Part shown: in pieces, positions 34,691 to 46,715 of the stretch
Position numbering within the stretch: position 1 is the stretch's first letter
How the letters are laid out: each line of letters opens with the position of its first letter
NCBI RefSeq assembly: GCF_000275845.1
Contig: NW_006766939.1
Span: 142,493-206,492 of the forward strand
DNA from: Dichomitus squalens LYAD-421 SS1
Lineage: Eukaryota > Basidiomycota > Agaricomycetes > Polyporales > Polyporaceae
Direction: 5' to 3'
DNA: 64,000 bases
Program-made: the position numbers and the translations under genes
Notes under the pieces: generated by a model
What the model was told of the DNA's origin: nothing
Databases searched by the model: none
What the model saw: the letters and a program-made list of their open reading frames with translations, nothing else

Positions 34691-35673
34691 TCATGACAAG
34701 TCCATCTCGTCCCCCTCCCCACTACTTGGGTAACACATCGCGTTCTCCTCAGCGATCGCCTCGTCGTCGTCCTCGTTCCAGTCGCTCGTCGTCTCCCACT
34801 CGTTGTCAAACTCAATATCCAGCGTCAGCTCCCCCGGCCCATCCCCGTCGTCGGTTAGCGGCAGGAAGCTCGCGAGCGGGTGCAGCCCATAGAGGTTGTG
34901 CGAGATGGGCTGGACCCAGCGCCGCTCCCGCAGGCGCTTGTGCCGCTCGCGGTCCTCCTCCATACGCTTCTTGATCTCGAACGGGTCGAGAGGGGGTGCG
35001 GCGGAGGAGTCGCGCTCAGAGGGGAGGGACGCGGTCGCCCGGCGGGTGTCCAAAATGGCAAGGACTTCATCAAGCTTTTGTGGCTCGATCACGCGCTTGG
35101 TACGCCAGCTTTCGAGAACCTGCGGGGAGGGAGCAGTGAGGATGCAACCTCTACGAGGGAGTAAATAGGGGCAAGACGTACTTGTACAGTACTCATGAAG
35201 TTCGGCATGCCCTGCTGTCCGGGAGGTACGACGTAGTCCACGAGCTTGCTGAGGTCGCGCGAGAGGTAGTCGACATAGGACGAGGAGCTCTGGCCCGTGT
35301 CGCGCGCAGCGCCTGTATGTGGTTTCGCTAGCAGACACGTCTCACATAGCGAGTCAAGCAGGTACAGGATGTTGATACGGCTGTTGAGCGAGCCCTGATG
35401 CACACAGCGTACGTTCACCGCGTCAGACATATGGAACACGAAGCAATGCAGTTAGACAGGAAGCGCACCTTTTGGCATTCTTCGACGATGCAATCCCATA
35501 AATCCTCTCCACAAGATGAGAAGTACTTCAGTGCAAATCCCACTATCTTTTTGATGGACTGTTGGGAGCTGGAGGTCGTTCAGGACGTTCGAAAGTGCAA
35601 GTGCAGGAAAGGCGTACGCGTCTAACCGCCGAAGCAACGCAAGGAACTGCATGCGGACTTCGAAGGGATCCAT
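34691..35673 (-). CDS. CTK3: CTD kinase subunit gamma (Ctk3 family)
   Basis: Third subunit of the CTDK-I kinase, which phosphorylates Ser2 of the RNA polymerase II C-terminal domain; nuclear. Exons (minus): 35673-35618, 35568-35469, 35394-35182, 35119-34691, giving 265 residues. The N-terminal CID-like domain reads MDPFEVRMQFLALLRRL, CGEDLWDCIVEECQK, SRINILYLLDSLCETC and YVDYLSRDLSKLVDYVVP. The conserved C-terminal helix LESWRTKRVIEPQKLDEVL follows, with ERERHKRLRERRW further on, and an acidic tail. An in-frame ATG 36 bp upstream (35709) would add 12 residues; MDPF is the family's usual start. Diverges from the pinin gene across 318 bp. Confidence 0.93.
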
Positions 35674-35991
35674 TGCCGCCGGAAATTTGTGTTTTAAGTT
35701 GTCGCACACCTAGTCCAAGGTCTTCGGAACTGTAATGCACTGGGAACTACGCGAGCGTTGAGGGAGGGCTGGTGGTGGGAGGAAGGAGTGAGTGGGCGCC
35801 TATAGACTAATGCGTCAATATGGGGTTATCATTGGATCATAACAACCTTTGATAACCTCCCTTACTCGCGCGCTGGCTCGGGCTATGCTCAAATTGATTA
35901 CCCGTTAACTTACTGGTAAGAACCGACTTCGTCACCGTTCGCTCCTCTTGTACCTCACCCTCTTCCTCCCACACCCCGGATCTAACTCGCA
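35674..35991. promoter_or_regulatory. Shared divergent promoter, CTK3 / pinin
   Basis: Only 318 bp separate the two ATGs, so both core promoters must lie here. No clear TATA box; a CT-rich stretch (35938-35975) precedes the pinin start, typical for constitutively used fungal genes. Co-regulation is inferred. Confidence 0.45.
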
Positions 35992-37356
35992 ATGGCTACA
36001 GAAGAGTGCGTCTTGCAGTCGATGCCCTTTCTTAGTTGCATTCCTATTCACACATTGCCCTACTGCACCTCTGATTCCTCACAGCCCAGTGCAAGGAACG
36101 CCCGAGCCAGCGCAAGACACGCCCATGTCCGCCGAGGCCCCCGCACCAGCATCCGCAGAGGTAGATGCAAAGACGGCGAAGAAGCGGCCACGACTTGACA
36201 TGGCGGTTGAGCCACGCGAACGGAAGCGGGGCAAGACGGCATTCGGGCTCCTCTTAGGCACCCTGGCGAAGGCGAAGGACGAGGCGAAGGAGCGCAACGC
36301 GAGCGAGGCGGTGCGTCTTGTCTAGTTTTTTACCCCGCTGTCGACAGTTGTTCTGACTGTTACTCTGTCCGTGGCGCGGTTGATGTGTATGTGCTGGTCT
36401 GGGTGTGCGTACGCCGTGGTGTTGTGCATCGGGAATGGTTGTTATTTGGTCGGATCGGGTTGGTTGCATGGGACGGTCGAAACGGGTAGGCCAGGAGGAG
36501 GCAACAGATAGAAAAGAAGACATTGGATAAGCTCCGGAAAGAGACTGACTCTGTCAGGCGTGCTGAAGAGGCCAAAAAGGACAAGACGACCGCGAATCGC
36601 AAGGAGGAGGAACTACAGCTGAAAGACTCGATCGTACGTCTCTCCATCTGTCCTATCCACGTGAACTAACAGATACGTTGGTTGTAGCACAAGCTCCGCA
36701 GGACACGACTGCCGCTATTGGCGAACTTCCTGTTGACGTCGGACGTGATACCTCCTGTCGACTCTGATTCACCAGCATCGACAAACCCACTCGTTGGCCC
36801 GCCAAAGGCGCGCCCGCCGCCACTGTACTATCTCCCAGCGAAGCTGCTTCCTTCACAAACAGCCTTCCTGCAGCGGCGCAAGGCGGAGGTACGCATCAAG
36901 CGTCTGTTCACATATCACGAACCAAATTGACACCACGTTGCATTCTAGGTACAAGAGGCAGCCGAGAAGGAGTGGGAACAGTTCAAGGCTGAGCGGGCGG
37001 CAGGCGTTGAGGAAATCAACCGCCTCCGGGAGCGCGTCGCCGAGGAGGAGTCGCGCCGGAAGACCGACCGTCGCGATCCCACGGAGAAGGATGGCGAGGG
37101 TGACGCGAAGATGGTTGACGAGGGTGAGGAACAGGAGCAGGAGAACAAGCCCGGTCGAGAAGCGCTCCACGAGAATGGGAACGGGGATGCAAGCATGGCC
37201 GTGGATGACGGGGCGGAAAAAGAGAAAGAGAGCGAGGAGAAGGAGCGGAAAGAGGAGGATGTTGCTGCGGGGAAGGACGAGAAGAAGGATGAGAAGAAGT
37301 CGGACGTGACGCCAACGCCTGGGCCAGGGTACGACGACGATGCTGTCGAGTATTGA
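35992..37356 (+). CDS. Pinin/SDK/MemA-domain protein
   Basis: Nuclear RNA-processing factor of the pinin family, linked to the exon junction complex and splicing in animals. Exons 35992-36005, 36085-36310, 36508-36633, 36688-36888, 36949-37356, giving 324 residues. The domain begins KKRPRLD and runs through KRGKTAFGLLLGTLAKAK, SVRRAEEAKKDKTTANRKEE, LQLKDSIHKL and RTRLPLLANFLLTSD. PPPLYYLPAKLLP then precedes a long coiled coil, and the C-terminal ~110 residues are very rich in Glu, Lys and Asp. The 14-nt first exon (MATE plus two bases) is short but joins in frame. The divergent neighbour is CTK3, another transcription/RNA gene. Confidence 0.92.
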
Positions 37357-37762
37357 GCTCAAAGGTGGGGTTGTTGCGGGGTGGACCTAGGATAGTTTTG
37401 CGTGTCATAGTGACTAGTGCTGTATGTGCGTATCTGCGCTTCGCGTTCCTCTGTTTAGTTGTGCATAGTTAGCTTGAGCCTGTACCTTGTCGATTCGTGT
37501 GCTTCGTCACCTCTCTCATGCTCATTCTTGATGTGAAGTCTCAGCCTGAAGTTGACTGTTCTCCCCTGGTACTTGAAATTGCCTTGCTAGACAATCGCAC
37601 GTGTGTACCACGTCTCACCGGCGCTTGAGATGCATCGACGCCACCCCACTTGTACTTGAAGTAGCCCTCGCTTGGCCGTCGTTGCTCCACTCCTTCTTTG
37701 CTCTCCAGGACGACGAGGTCGTTTCAATCTTCAAACTCCAGCGGACCCTGCAGACCTTTGCA
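37357..37762. other. Intergenic, no gene seen
   Basis: 3' flank of pinin and promoter of CFEM gene 4; CT-rich near the right end. Confidence 0.5.
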
Positions 37763-38758
37763 ATGCTTGCTTCTTTGCCTGTGCACCTGCTCCTGCTCAC
37801 CTTTGCGTCCTACGTCTCGGCCGCGGCATCCCTCACGCCTCCGCCTGTCTCCGCGTCCGACACCTCTGGCTCGCTCAGTCTCTCCTTGACCCCCACCTCC
37901 TCTGCGAAGGTCAGCGCGTCAGGTAGCGGACCATCGTCCGCAAGCGGGAACATCAGCTCGACAGCGACCTCGTCAGCGCAGTTCCCCAGCTTGAGCGGGC
38001 TGTCTGATTGTGGTCAGTGATGCTAAGAAGCTGCGTTACCCATGCTAGCGCTGGAGGCTGACTTTATGATGTTGCGCAGCAAGCCAGTGCTTTGACCTTG
38101 CGATTGGGCAGGACAACTGTACGAGTGTCATCCAGGTGAACTGTTATTGTGCAAAGTGAGTGGCTACTGTCGACCCAACACGAGTCCGGCGTTAACGGAG
38201 AACATATCATAACCACCCTTCATTCGTACTGCGCCGTGCGTCCGACCGTTTTCCACTTGTTCGCATCCTCGCACGATCGTCCCGCTTGGCCACTTGCCTG
38301 CGCGTCCTTCATGCACAACTTATCATTCGACACCCGAATCTGACAACCCGCACCACACCTCCCCCGCCGGCCGCAGCTCGACGCGCTTCACCTCCGGGCT
38401 CGTTGACTGCATCTCCTCTTCCTGCTCCTCGAGCGATCTCTCTCCCGCGGAGAGCATCGCCGAGCAGTTCTGCGCCCAGGCGTCGACGAGCACATTCCTC
38501 TCCTTCCCTACACCCCCGCCTTCCGGCAGCGCCACGAGCTTTTCGAACCCGTTCTCATCCTCGTCTGCGGTCGGGTCGTCCAACAGCTCCTCGTTGAGCG
38601 GGAGTGGGAGCGCGACTGTCCCCCCGACGTCTTCGGCTTCGGCTTCGGCTTCTGGCAGTGGTAATGGGACGGTTCGTTTGAGCCTGCCCATCCAGGAGCT
38701 AATGGTCGCGGGCGTGGTGGGCTTGGGAGGCGCGCTTCTAGGTCTGCTCATTGCCTGA
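37763..38758 (+). CDS. CFEM-like GPI-anchored protein 4 with N-terminal Ser-rich extension
   Basis: Exons 37763-38012, 38080-38155, 38377-38758, giving 235 residues. Signal peptide of about 20 residues (LLLLTFASYVSAAAS), then some 55 Ser/Thr/Pro-rich residues before the first cysteine. The cysteine module has eight Cys (one in LSDC, one in SQCF, QDNC, VNCYC, VDC, SSC, QFC), in CFEM order but with a looser spacing and without the usual Thr-Asp pair before the CxC. A second Ser-rich stalk with SASASGSGNG follows, then a hydrophobic tail (VAGVVGLGGALLGLLIA). The stalk before the CFEM module is unlike genes 1-3. Diverged CFEM is the best reading. Confidence 0.78.
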
Positions 38759-39881
38759 GTAACAGCTGAGCCACGAAAAGGACATAGCTTGGTGTTACCC
38801 GCTGTCTGTTTTCTGTGCGATGTTTTGGTGTGTCGGACTCGGAGCTAATTGGACCAGTGTCGTTAACACTTTCTACCTTGCCAGTTCTGCAATGTCTATG
38901 TTCACCCGCTATCGTTCTTGATACCACCCGCACGCGTTACCCCGTACCCCGAGATTATCGGAGTGCGCTTTGTATATGATATCACTGTCTTGATTGTCGT
39001 TATGATGCGGTTTTCGCTGTGCAATTGTGCTCGTCGCCCTCCGGCTTCGCTCGCCTTAGGTAGGTGAGGACCATCGAAAAGTCTAGCTGCGAGCGAATGG
39101 AGCTTACACTCATTCCATAGGTAGGAACCGAGTACAGTGCTACTCGGCTTCTTGGCTGCCCGTGCCACACGATATAAGCTTTCATATGTCGAAGCTTCTG
39201 GCTTGACAGCATTAATGGGCGCTTTTGTCTGTCGGGCGTCCTTCCCAGGCAAGCGGGACAGTACTAAAGATATAGTACGTGCTTTATGATGTTCCTGCAA
39301 CTACCGAAAGCTGGCTTCGAGGGGCCATTCATGGCGACTAATGGGCTACCCCAGGTTCAGACCGCACGCGGCAAGGTACCAACCTCAGACCTTACGTTCT
39401 TCAGCTTTCTGCAAGACGTCCGCACCCCAACTATTGCCAACATACAGGTGACCAGTTTGCAGAAGAGGCAAAGTATTCGCATGGTTTGACATTCACGTCA
39501 AGGCGGTGAGTGCGGGGGAAGAGCGCATCGAAGGTGACTAGTCAACGTAAACTCGCGGCTTCGTTCAGCGCTTCGTCCCTGTCATACGGCTCTCAGAACG
39601 TCCGGCCTATCAGCGTCCGCCAGGACTTAATACTCGGGCAATGCAGGAGGCTGCGCAAACGCGAGTAGGATGTACCCATATGGCCGTACCATGTCGTAAT
39701 GCGGTCTGTCCTAGAACTGTTCTTAGCAAGACATTGGCATGATCCGCTAGGAAGAGATAGAACACCACTTGTTTGCACTCTCTTCGGGGAAATATTAACG
39801 TACAATGAGATATATAGATACACACAAGTGCTCTTCGCAAGATAGTACAGTACATTTGTTATACATCCGCCACCGATGCCC
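38759..39881. other. Intergenic between converging CFEM genes 4 and 5
   Basis: Genes on both sides point inward, so this is a 3'-3' region. No gene seen. Confidence 0.5.
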
Positions 39882-41224
39882 TCACAACGAAACCACCGCG
39901 CCTACGGTAGCCAACAGTACAGCTAGCATGATCCCGGATATCGACACCCCACCCGTCACGATAACACTCCCGTTCCCGCTCCCGCCAGCTGAAGAATTGC
40001 CCGCCGTGCTTGTCGCGATGATGGTCGATTCAGTATGTGAGCTGGTCTCCGACGAGATCGAGGTGGACGACACTGGAATTGGTCGTACGGATTAGCATGA
40101 GAGCCACGCGCGAAGATGACCATGGGGATATACCTGTAGTCGATGATGGCGGAGCGGTCGTCGTCTGCGTCACCGTGACGCTTGGCTGAGAGGCTGTGGA
40201 GGAGGCGGGCGCGGATGAGGGCGAATCCGTTTCAGACGTCGAGGAGCCTGTCGTAGATTCGGTGATTGTAGTGGTTGGGCTACCAGATATTGGGGGAACG
40301 CCTTGAGGTAATGCACGGAATCAGAGGAGGCCAGGAATCAGGAAAGGGAGCGAGCATACCAGAAGTAATAGATGACGTGCCAGTGGAGAAACTTGTTGGT
40401 AGGGAGACGGACGTGCCTGTAGGAGAATGCATGTTAGTATGGCTTTGGCCCAACCGGCGAGTATCAGTCATGGGGGTGTATAAACATACCGACGGCTTTG
40501 CAAGCGGTGTTGAGCGTAGCCTCGCCGGCCTCTTTGTCAGTTTGGGTGCAATTCGTGGTCATACAGTTGACCGCCCCCGGCATGAATTGTTCCGAATGAC
40601 ATGCGCAAGGGAAGTTTCTATAGGCATGATTGGAGTAAGTCAAACTTTGCCTTGATGATCTAACTTGTTCAATATTGAGGCGCGTCGAGTCCATATGCGA
40701 CTCCCTAATTCCTCATCGCCATAATCCATCGTTTCGATGCGCGGATGTACCTACCGCTGACCTGATGCAGACGAAAGAGCATACACGCGCTACTCAGGCC
40801 TTGCGCATGCAACCAGGTGCGCACATCGGCTTTGCTATGCATGTGTAGACGGGAGGGGCGCTTTGAGTATCATAGCGCCCGCCCGCGAGGAACAGATTGT
40901 GGCCCAACTTTAACGCATGGTACACGCCAGGCCGACAATCCTTCTCCTTCGAGTCGGGAAGTCAGATTCCAGAGGTGGTACTCACAGCGAATCCCCACAG
41001 CCGATTGCTACTTGCGACTGTACCGCGCACGCCTGGGCGCAAAGTGGCAGGCCGACGACGAGCTGCCTTTTCACCTCCCACGTAAAGGCCCGCGCGTCGA
41101 CGCCGAGACCGAGAGCTTTTGTACGACCGCCGTCGCGGCGGAGGGACGTTGACCAAGACCAGAGCACGAGGAAGATGGAGAGAAGAAGCCAGCGAGGCTG
41201 TTGGGAGAGCGTGGGGAGGGACAT
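39882..41224 (-). CDS. CFEM-like GPI-anchored protein 5
   Basis: Exons (minus): 41224-40986, 40617-40490, 40416-40360, 40301-40134, 40072-39882, giving 260 residues. N-terminal hydrophobic segment RWLLLSIFLVLWSWS, then a basic stretch before the cysteine module: LPLCAQACAVQ, IGCGDSL, FPCACHSEQF, VNCMTTNC and TACKAV, eight Cys in CFEM order. The stalk is Ser/Thr-rich (two exons) and the tail ISGIMLAVLLATVGAVVSL suits GPI attachment. The ~40 residues between the hydrophobic segment and first Cys include several Arg and look odd for a mature secreted N-terminus; an unrecognised intron in 41060-41150 is possible. An ATG at 41269 is an alternative start. Confidence 0.75.
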
Positions 41225-41390
41225 GGTTGATTTGTTCGCTAGTCGTGAAGTCGTGAATATAGAGAGCAATATTACAGTTGGGGGCTTGTCGTTGAGGGCG
41301 GAGGAAAAGGGTCAGAACGAGGGTGAAGCAAGCCGACCGCCGTGGCCTACGACGGCGGGGAGACGATGCGCCAAGGGCTCGGCGTTCCTG

Positions 41391-41400
41391 GTTATATAAG
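41391..41400 (-). promoter_or_regulatory. TATA-like box of CFEM gene 5
   Basis: gttatataag, read on the minus strand as CTTATATAAC, lies about 170 bp before the ATG at 41224 and 120 bp before that at 41269. Confidence 0.35.
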
Positions 41401-42078
41401 GCGCGGTAAATTGAGTCAATTCAGATCTGGCGAAGTAAAATTGTGCTTTAATGCAGTCTTGCAACGTTCGAGCGAAGGCCAGATGCCCAAATACACCGAT
41501 CACCTGCCTCGCAACCCGCCTCGACCCCGCCTAGACTATCCTTACACGGGCGTTGCCTGCCGTGCTGCAGCACGCGCGCACCGCAAGCTACTTCCACCAC
41601 TTTCCAACGACAGCATCGCGTAAGCTTCTGTGTATGCGCGCAGCACCGCAGAAAGACATTCATAGGGAAGTACTATCATCTGACCGTTGCGCTGCACCCC
41701 CGTGGACGCTCTGAGCTGGAGGGATCCACCTGATATCCACCACCACGCGGCCTTACAGCGGCGTGCTTCTCGCCGGTCTTTCCCCGAGCAGTTCTTGCCA
41801 TGTCGGTTGTGGAGATATGTATGTAGCCAGAAATTGAAGAGACGATGTGATCACACATTATAGCGAGGAGTGATCGGAGATGGTGAACGCCCTTGTCAAG
41901 ATGGAGGTCAATGTCGACATCGTATGTTGTGTTACGGGGAATCGAAGCGCCAAGGACAAGCGCGGGTCGGCAATCTCCGAAGGCCCAAGATCTTAGCGGT
42001 TTTTCTTGAGCACAACCTTGAGCCGTCCTGCACCGCCAACCCATCTCCGTGCATGATTCCAAGGACTGTCCAAGAAAC
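41401..42078. other. Divergent intergenic, no gene seen
   Basis: Lies between CFEM gene 5 (minus) and Dus1 (plus). No recognisable frames. Confidence 0.5.
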
Positions 42079-43683
42079 ATGTCATCACTGGACCTATCTT
42101 GTATCGCTGCTCCCATGGTCAATCAGAGTGATCTGCCTTTCCGGATACTAGTTCGCCAATACGATGCCTCACTCGTCTACACACAGATGCTCCTTCCGGA
42201 GCGTCTTCTCAACGATACAGAATACCTTGAGTTTCACAGGAGAGGCCTTCACGATACACCTGACGCGCCTGTGGTTGTCCAGCTCTGTGGAAACGATCCA
42301 GAAGTTGTCGTACGTGCTGCACGAACCGTGGTCGACAAGGCCGATGCCATAGGTGCGCATACTCGTCTCATTGAAGCGCGGAGGTACTGATCTCGAGTTC
42401 AAAGACGTGTAGACCTAAATCTTGGATGTCCACAGGACGCTGCACGTGAGGGTCACTATGGGGGATACCTCCTTGAGAAGAAGGACTGGCCGCTTGTTGA
42501 AAGCATAGGTATGTCTGTCTCCATCGCACTGGTCTCTCAATTGTTCAGGATCCTACGCACCATGCTACGCGCCAACCCGAGACTTACCTCACTCACATCG
42601 CCCACCGTGAACACTATCCTTCCAGTGGATTGTTCTGCCTAAGCCACCCACCTACGGACGCATATATGCTCCATAGGTAGGTCCAGGTGCATATATGCAC
42701 ATACACTTAAAGTCAGTGGAGTACCGTATATACGTACATCTGGCATGTGGGTCAGCACACATAGGACTTCGCTCAGCAGAGTAGCCAAAAGCCCGGACTC
42801 TCGACGCATCTTCCGGGCATGCATTCACCTCCCATTTGCAGTGTCCGCTCTGTCCCACTCCCTCCCCGTCCCCGTGTCGACCAAGATCCGGCTCTGCCAG
42901 AATACCGCCCTCACCTCTGACCTCGGTGTGCGGCTCGAAGCTGCACGCTCGTCCTGGATCACTCTGCACGCTCGCCACGTCTCCGCGCGCCGGCGACGTC
43001 AGGGAGCAGCGGACCTCGAGCAGGTGCGCGTACTGAAAGAGACGGTGGGCGTACCGGTGGTGAGCAATGGGAACGTCAGGACGTGGGAGGATGTGCAGGC
43101 GAATAGGAAGATGACGGGCGCGGACGGGGTTATGGTTGGGGAGACGCTTTTGGCCAACCCATGGTGAGTCTGTCGATGAGTATGATATTGACAGGGCTTG
43201 AATTTGTATGTAGCCTTTTTGCGAACGTCACGCCGGACCCTGTGAAGATCTCGCTCGAGTACCTCGAGGTTTGTCGAGAACACCCCGGCACGGCGACTAT
43301 GCAGACCATCCAGACGCATGTCAGGCATTTCGTAGATTATCATTGGTGGGTCGGCTTAACACTCGCTTGCTCTTCAGTACAGTGTACTGACCCGTTTCAT
43401 GCACGATGGCAGCAGCCGAAGATCGTGGTTCAACAAGTTCCGCGCTGCTCTCGGGCGCTGCGACACGATCGACGCGATCGAAAAGCTGTTGCGCGTGAAA
43501 GTGCAGCGGTGGCGCGGGCTTCCGCCACTATCGGACGGAGACATCGATGACCTGGAAGAAGGGACGACTGACGAGGATGGCGGAGGGCCGGAGGCGAGGG
43601 ATGTCATCGCACGTTATGGAGAGAATGCAGCCAGTAGCGGGGAAGTCGACGAAGCCCTCGCTGGGTTGAGCATACTGTCGTGA
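42079..43683 (+). CDS. DUS1: tRNA-dihydrouridine synthase, Dus1 type
   Basis: FMN enzyme that reduces uridine to dihydrouridine in the D-loop of tRNAs (positions 16/17 for Dus1) with NAD(P)H. Exons 42079-42352, 42413-42508, 42842-43163, 43214-43345, 43413-43683, giving 364 residues. TIM-barrel marks: IAAPMVNQSDLPFRILVR, YTQMLLPERL, VVVQLCGNDPE, DLNLGCPQ with the catalytic Cys, KIRLC, VPVVSNGNVRTW, GADGVMVGETLLANPCLFA. A C-terminal helical domain (WFNKFRAALGRCDTIDAIEKL) ends in an acidic tail. The phosphate/RNA segment usually HGRT.EQ here reads HARHVSARRRRQ. Intron 2 is 333 nt, much longer than the others. Upstream ATG at 42049 is an alternative. Confidence 0.93.
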
Positions 43684-46440
43684 CGAGGACGGCAGCAAAC
43701 GCGGAGAGGTGGGGGCCGCACGTCTTGTCCCGCGGCGCCTGTGCGGCTGACAGGGAGGCGAAGGGTGCATTGGCTAGTCTAGGTCTTCAGCCGGCGGCGT
43801 CAACGGGTCGTCGACAAAGGCACACACGGACAGTGCCTCAGGTGAGCTATCTGGATGAGGCTCAGCGCAGCATACGTATCGCAGCAGTTAATTGCTACGT
43901 TTGATGGCGTTGGACATTCACTAGACCAGCCACCATCTATGTATCTCTAAGGTATCCCTTATCGGAGCTGCAACTACTGATTGTTTTGCGCTGTTCCTCG
44001 CATCTTGATCAAGCCTGAAAGGGATCTCAATGATAGCAATCTTGGACGCAAGTACAGTACTACATATCAACCCGGCAATCGTGCAATTCGACTGATGCCA
44101 CAAACGTGATTCCTGAAGACATGTTGGTGGCTGACAGAGGGCCCACTCGCCACCATTCCTGATGTCAAACGATGCCACCGACGGTGTACAGCGGTGTACA
44201 TAGCCCGTCAGCGTTTGAGGTGCGTTGACACAGTCAAGCACCCTTAGCTGTCATCTCATCAACCTCATTAATAGCATGATAATCATTGCACCCGTCGCGT
44301 CATACCCGAAGAGGAACGCATTCATGCCGGCAACCAGAAGAGGAGCGTACGATCTGCGTGTGACGTCCTTGAATGCCGCAGCCTCGAAGACGAGTACCGA
44401 GTAAGCATGCATAGCCTCCAGCGCTGCATAAAGCACTCCAGTTATCATGGCAGAACCACAGTGGCTCATCTGCGTCTCCTTGGTCAACCTTCCTAGACAT
44501 GTGGGACATGGCCTGCTGGGCGGCCCATTTCCGCACTCTCCAGTCTGGAGTGTTCGTATGCATTCACCTTGCAATCAGGGTGGCAAGGAATGAAGCTGAA
44601 GTCGGCCATCGTTGTCCATGTGGGCATCTCGCTGATCGACGATCGAAAAAAGCCACACCGATATCTCGCAAAGGGGCATCTGGTACAAGCTGGCAAGTAC
44701 GGTGGAATTCATTTGGAGGATTACAGTACAGTACGTGCTTTGGATATCGCTGGCTATCGTTCAATATGGCGGTTGTGTTCCGTTGCTCGCCGCGCGAGTT
44801 TTGATGTCGTCCTGACAGGTGTTGAACGCGTATTCCTGTGTTATCATTTCGTATGTGTATCCGGAGAAAATCCATCTGGTACCTGTTCACGTAGCTGTTC
44901 ACATTCACCGCTATATCCCGGTCAGCCCATCCCATCCCACATGCCCAAGCTCGCTTGGAAGCCGCGAGGTCCACAGAGCATTCGCCTCCTCACCTCAGGG
45001 AAGGCCGTCGCCATTCGAAAGGCCCGATGTTCCCGAGGGTTCCCGTTCCCCAGGGCGTGCCTGCGGCAAGCCTAAATCAAGCTAAAGTGCTGGGCAATGC
45101 CGCGGCCGGCACATCAGATGTCGAGCCCGACAGAGCGGAGACGCTCTGCGTCAGTGAGCAGATGGTGGAAAGGGATCTGGGGAGATCTATCTGTAAAGGA
45201 TAAATTGCGATTCGGTGGCCGTCTTAAATGAGATCGCTGCTGGCTGCTGCCTCGGCGGAGAGGGCTGCCCGATGCTGGGGTAGGAAATTGGAGTATCGTA
45301 TACGGAGCAGGAGGCGAAGGTTCGCGAATGCGGACGTTATCTGAACGTAATTCATGAGCATGCGGGGGAATGGGTGCGCCAGGCTAACATTCTATACTCA
45401 ACGTCAGCAGGCAGGCCACGGACGAAGCAGTCCCTAGTACCTGAAGAACGGCATGTATGCGTCGTACGCTAACGGCTAGGCAGCACAGGCCCGTGTGGAA
45501 GTGCTGGAGACGGACGTGTGCTGTCCCTGACAGATGGTTTAATCTGCTTGCGCCGCGCGCGCGGGCATGCTTCCCTCGCCCTGCGGTCTGGGCGTCACCC
45601 TGATGGATCTGCTCACGCCTTCGACGTCACCTGTCACGCTTGTGGTCCGTTCGGGCTACCAGCAGGCCGCCCGCTCGATACTATACTACGCATTAGTCAG
45701 CTGAGGGAAGGGAGCATCAACATGACAGACCTGACGGTAGAGATACTGAATGCCCAAGACGATATTTTGTGTCTGTTATGGCGAATAGGGCGGGGCAGGC
45801 GTTGTAGACGAGACGTCCCAAGTACTTGGCGTCGGATGACGCTGCAGTTTTCACAGGCCGACCATGAGGCGGGAAGATGTGCTCTCCGAGCAGCCTTCGG
45901 GAAAGGGCACGGGACGCGCTGGGTTTGCTGCAGCACGCCACGGCGTACTATATCTCGCTGAGTGGACCCGGAGATGAACGTTAGTACAATGTATTCTTGT
46001 AGATGAGTGTCGACCCACCTGCTAGCGCAACATTCATAGAGGCGCTGCCACCTTCGAACACCCTGTGCTAGAAACGTTGAAGATAGCCTGAAGGCTGTCG
46101 TGGGGTGACAAGTTATTTGAGTAATCGTGAGGCACATTGCGAAGGGTAGATCGCAAGGGCAGCACCCAGCGCGCTATAGCTTCTGCGTCGACCATATGCG
46201 AGTCGTAATGATGATGAAGAAGTTGCTTTCTCGCTCTCCGTTGCAATGTTGTGACGAACGAAATATCAATGGCGTTGTTCGAGACAAGAGACGAATGCGA
46301 TGGGTCACCGCGCTATGCGCAGGCGCTAATATTGCCAAAAGAGGTAAAATGCACGGGAGGGCGCCGGGGCCTGGCCGGGGTGTGACAGAGAGTGACATGA
46401 TGACGGACAAGGGAAACGGAATATTGGGCGAACCGACGCC
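43684..46440. other. Long gene-poor region
   Basis: About 2.8 kb. A minus-strand frame near 44250-44350 has a short FLFGYD-like piece that recalls sugar transporters, but nothing else supports it. No other gene, RNA or repeat recognised. Confidence 0.45.
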
Positions 46441-46530
46441 AGCCTTCTCTCCCCTCCCGCTCAACCGCCCTCGACGACGTCCACGACGCTCTCGCTCTCC
46501 ACCCCTTCCCTCTTCCTTCTCTTCTGCACT
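46441..46530 (+). promoter_or_regulatory. Pyrimidine-rich leader upstream of G-alpha gene
   Basis: A run of C and T interrupted by few purines, 190-270 bp before the G-alpha ATG. Such tracts are common in promoters or 5' leaders of filamentous fungal genes. No TATA box near it. Confidence 0.35.
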
Positions 46531-46715
46531 CTGGGCGACGACGACTCTGACCACTAGCCCCAGCACATCTTTGCTGCATCCTGCTTCCCGCGACAAAGAT
46601 TCCAAGGACTACAAAGACCACAAAGCTTCTTGCTCTCCCCTTCTCAGTTCCTCCCGCCTGGTGACCTCCCCCGCTCCGGCACCCGCTCCGAACGCGAGCA
46701 CGACCCCCAGCAGCA

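Noticed and set aside
44251..44574. Possible sugar-transporter fragment (FLFGYD)
   Set aside because: Only six residues resemble the family; the flanks do not continue in any frame.
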